The notes beneath the pieces were generated by a model, which saw only the letters and a list, made by a program, of their open reading frames with translations, was not told where the DNA came from and did not search any database. From the NCBI GenBank assembly GCA_041486365.1, contig JBGPLH010000139.1, positions 1 through 8,089 on the forward strand: a stretch of 8,089 nucleotides of DNA, read 5' to 3'. The stretch's first letter is position 1; each line of letters starts with the position of its first letter. The position numbers and the translations under genes are program-made. Below, piece by piece: positions 5,725 to 8,089 of the stretch. This DNA is from JBGPLH01 sp041486365 [NCBI: Thermodesulfobacteriota bacterium] (GTDB lineage Bacteria; JAUYMQ01).

Positions 5725-8089
5725 TCACGGGATCCAGGACCAAACCTCCACGCGGAAGAAGCGGATCAGCCCGTGGGTCATCACCTTCCCGAAGGGCTCG
5801 TATCCCACGCGCACCTTCGCGTAGCCCGTCATCTCGGACTTGAGCAGGCCGTTGGGGTTGGGAATGCTGACCAGCACCCGCACGACGCGGCCCGGGTCGG
5901 AGGTGGTAGCTCGGGAGATCGAGTCCTCGCGCTCCGTCGCCAGGTAGTCGACCGTTCCTTCCTTCTTCTTGTTGACGACCACGGGCGCGACCGATACGAC
6001 CTTGCCGGCGAAGGTCCGGTCCGGAAAGGTCCAGGCCTTCACCTTGACCCTGGCGCCCGGCTTGATCTTGCCCGTCGTCTGCTCGGGGACCTGCACCTCC
6101 GCGCGTAGCGCGCGAGAGTCCTCGACGCTCAGGATCAGATCCCCCTCGACCGCCGTCTGCCCGAGCTTGTCCTTCGGCCGCGGCGTCACGACCCGGCCGC
6201 TCGCGGAACTGCGGATCACCGTCAGATCGAGCTCCAATTTCGCGTCCTGAGCGATCGCTTCCTTCTGCCGGACCGTGGCCCGCTGCGCCTCGATCGCGTC
6301 CGGCCGGGCGCCGCTCATGACGAGGGCGAGGTTTTCCTTCGCCGCCGCGTAGAGCTTCCCGTTCACGTCCCTGTCCTGGAGTTTGGTTTCGTAGGTATTG
6401 AGGGAGACGACCTTCTCGCTGTAGAGCTTCGCGAACCGTGCGGCCTCCCGCTTCGAGTAGTAGTAGGCCGCCTCCGTGGTCGCCATCTGCTCCCGCGCCT
6501 TGGCCACGTCTTCGGGCTTGGACCCTTCCTCGATCAGACGCAGCTGCGCCCTCGCGCTCTCCAGGTCCGCTTCGGCCGCCTTCAGGTTCCGGTCGTATTC
6601 CCGGGGGTCGATTCGCGCGACCACCTGGCCCGCCTTCACCCAATCTCCCTCGGCTGCGAGGATCTCCTGGATCTTCCCCTTCACCTGCGTCCGGATTCCC
6701 TCCTGCCGCACCGGAAGGATCCGGAGATCCCCGCCCGGCTCGTAGGGATACGGGATCAGCAGGGCCAGGAGGATCACCGAGGCAATGCCCAGGCGGGTGA
6801 CCCAGGCCGCCGTGGATTTCCCTTCGTTTCTTGCCAGCCATGGCAGGAAAGGCTCGAAGCGCATGAATTCCTTTCTCATGGGGAACTCGAGCGCGAAAGC
6901 CGCGGCCACCAGCACCATGGCGAGGCCCGTCACGTCGATATGCTTCACGATGTGCGGCGTCGCGAGCCAGGCGGCGCCGCCGAGAAGGAGCGAAAAATAT
7001 AGGAACCAGAGCGTTCCGTAAACGCGGAATCCGATCTTCTGTCGCCGCGTGAAGGGCTCGGGATCCGGCATCCCGAAGATCCAGCTCCAGGCGGCATACC
7101 GGGCGCGCGGGCCAAGGTCGGGGATCTCCAGCCACTCGGAGAGCAGGTGGTAGGCGCGCCGCGGCATCAGCGGGTTCCAGGGGAAGAGCAGGAAGAGCGC
7201 CCAGGACAGGATGAGCCAGAACTCCCGGAGCGGCGCGGGAGGCGGCGTCAGGCTCCACATCGTGCCGGCGAAGCCGAACGCGAGCAACTCGCTCGCATAG
7301 CCCGCCCAGATCGCTCCGTAACGGCTGCGCTTGCTCGAGACGAACCTCATGTCCTCCATGCCCAGGCCGAAGTACGGGATGAACCAGTAGAACTCCAGCC
7401 GGAAGGACTTGACCCGCGCCCCCACGTTCTTGCACGCAAGGCCAGTCGCTAAGGCCTGGAAGAACATCACGCCGATAAGGACGCCCGATGCCATGAGCCA
7501 CGGGAAGTCGACGAAGACGGCCCGTACGGCCTCGTCCTTGAACGCATCCCAATTCTTCAGGATGGCCGCGAGGCCCAGGAGGGTGAACGCGCCCGACGCG
7601 ATCGCCACCGGGGTGGTGAAGCACCAGCCGAGCCGGGCCTCGAGCCAGGTGAAGATGGCATCGACTCCGACCCATGAGGGCGCTTCCCACATGATCCAGG
7701 TCGCAGGACCCAGGGGCTGAGGAATCGCTTCGGATTCCGCCGTGACGAGAACGCGCTGCCGGACGAGCTGCCGGATGAGGGCCTCGAACGCCTCCGGCTC
7801 GACCCCGTGGGCAAACCGGTGTTCCAGCCGCGCGCGGACTTCATCCGGAGGCGTGTGCCCGTCGAGCTGGCCGCAGATGTAGAACTCCTGCTCGCCCAGC
7901 TCGTAGGCCTCTCCGGACTCCGGATCGAGGAGGAGATAGGCCCCTTTTCGGGGACGGGGGATGATCTGCAGCCCCGAACGGAGGCACGGGAAACCGTTCG
8001 GACCCTGCGAGCCGTTGGGGCGCGCCGATCCGTTGCCGCCGTTCGGATTCTGCGATCCGTTCGGGCCCGATCCGTTCGAGGGAGATGGC
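5725..8089 (-). CDS. PqqD-like / inactive M50-like membrane domain / HlyD adaptor fusion, 5' end beyond the right edge
   Basis: The frame is open from the right edge to TGA at 5727-5725, 787 visible codons. The ATG at 7692 is internal: the 132 codons above it encode recognisable protein, so the true start lies outside. In visible numbering: residues 1-32 are a low-complexity Asn/Gly/Pro/Ser linker; about 38-116 resemble a PqqD-type winged-helix peptide-binding domain (RPRKGAYLLLDPESGEAYEL, 45-64); about 135-450 form a multi-pass membrane region matching PqqD-linked M50 proteins (CKNVGARVKSF, NPL...WLEIPDL), with hydrophobic stretches near 162-177, 195-217, 265-280, 290-304, 356-375, 384-402 and 430-447; about 454-787 are a HlyD adaptor with split lipoyl halves (VKGKIQEILAAEGDWVKAGQVVARID; then SSASGRVVTPRPKD), a coiled coil between them (about 498-622) and a C-terminal barrel. 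The M50 zinc motif HExxH is QALAT (211-215), and the second-site Asp of DGYY is Arg311, so no proteolysis is expected. Likely role: envelope export or anchoring of a substrate, not proven. Confidence 0.88.
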   Translation of the reverse strand, partial: PSPSNGSGPNGSQNPNGGNGSARPNGSQGPNGFPCLRSGLQIIPRPRKGAYLLLDPESGEAYELGEQEFYICGQLDGHTPPDEVRARLEHRFAHGVEPEAFEALIRQLVRQRVLVTAESEAIPQPLGPATWIMWEAPSWVGVDAIFTWLEARLGWCFTTPVAIASGAFTLLGLAAILKNWDAFKDEAVRAVFVDFPWLMASGVLIGVMFFQALATGLACKNVGARVKSFRLEFYWFIPYFGLGMEDMRFVSSKRSRYGAIWAGYASELLAFGFAGTMWSLTPPPAPLREFWLILSWALFLLFPWNPLMPRRAYHLLSEWLEIPDLGPRARYAAWSWIFGMPDPEPFTRRQKIGFRVYGTLWFLYFSLLLGGAAWLATPHIVKHIDVTGLAMVLVAAAFALEFPMRKEFMRFEPFLPWLARNEGKSTAAWVTRLGIASVILLALLIPYPYEPGGDLRILPVRQEGIRTQVKGKIQEILAAEGDWVKAGQVVARIDPREYDRNLKAAEADLESARAQLRLIEEGSKPEDVAKAREQMATTEAAYYYSKREAARFAKLYSEKVVSLNTYETKLQDRDVNGKLYAAAKENLALVMSGARPDAIEAQRATVRQKEAIAQDAKLELDLTVIRSSASGRVVTPRPKDKLGQTAVEGDLILSVEDSRALRAEVQVPEQTTGKIKPGARVKVKAWTFPDRTFAGKVVSVAPVVVNKKKEGTVDYLATEREDSISRATTSDPGRVVRVLVSIPNPNGLLKSEMTGYAKVRVGYEPFGKVMTHGLIRFFRVEVWSWIP
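7994..8066 (-). repeat. Imperfect 28-bp direct repeat encoding the PNGSQ linker of the fusion protein
   Basis: Bases 7994-8021 and 8039-8066 match at 24 of 28 positions. Their 45-base spacing is a multiple of three, so both encode a PNGSQxPNG segment (visible residues 24-32 and 9-17). The stretch is rich in Asn, Gly, Pro and Ser and would form a flexible tether in front of the PqqD-like domain. More copies may lie beyond the edge. Confidence 0.7.

Noticed and set aside
5545-6108. A plus-strand frame across the 5489-5724 gap that could be a divergent gene
   Set aside because: Most of it lies antisense to the HlyD region, has no ribosome site I trust and encodes low-complexity residues.
5714-7690. 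A 658-codon minus-strand frame overlapping the HlyD fusion
   Set aside because: Out of frame with the recognised domains, Arg/Gly-rich, and without hydrophobic segments or motifs.
7690-7692. ATG at 7692 as the start of the HlyD-fusion gene
   Set aside because: The open frame above it encodes a PqqD-like domain, and no convincing ribosome site precedes this ATG.

Overview
The window is GC-rich throughout. Every gene I can support lies on the minus strand, so transcription runs from the right edge to the left edge. The HlyD-type adaptor and the membrane O-acetylation pair suggest a Gram-negative bacterium with high GC, such as a member of a myxobacterial, deltaproteobacterial or related candidate phylum. 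No rRNA or marker gene settles the lineage, so this is only an inference.

Layout in the direction of transcription, right to left. (1) 8089 to 5725: the 3' part of a large fusion gene that enters from the right edge. It joins an Asn/Gly-rich linker, a PqqD-like domain, a multi-pass M50 (site-2-protease-like) membrane domain whose metal-binding residues have all been replaced, and a HlyD-type adaptor. (2) 5724 to 5489: a 236-base gap with a nested hairpin that probably terminates gene 1, then a short leader before the next gene. (3) 5488 to 3515: a bacterial glycogen debranching enzyme of the amylo-alpha-1,6-glucosidase (GH133) type, with Asn where the family normally has Asp in its TWMD motif. 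(4) 3497 to 2931: a stand-alone LigD-type 3'-phosphoesterase, 17 bases after gene 3 and probably co-transcribed with it. (5) 2807 to 1380: an AlgI-like MBOAT O-acyltransferase. (6) 1361 to 237: a membrane-anchored SGNH-hydrolase-like protein 18 bases further on, making with gene 5 a typical polysaccharide O-acetylation pair. (7) 182 to the left edge: the N-terminus of an acyl-CoA synthetase, whose family resemblance stops near base 75, where a short tandem repeat begins.

How the genes fit together: genes 5 and 6 form one functional unit, with the MBOAT moving acyl groups across the membrane and the SGNH protein transferring them to an extracytoplasmic glycan. Genes 3 and 4 share an apparent transcript, but glycogen breakdown and DNA 3'-end repair have no obvious link. 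Gene 1 looks like an export or envelope system whose partners (for example an ABC or peptide-maturation protein) would lie to the right of the window. The most unusual item is gene 1: a PqqD / pseudo-M50 / HlyD fusion whose reading frame is open for 132 codons above its first visible ATG. No tRNA, rRNA, CRISPR array or transposase gene is visible.
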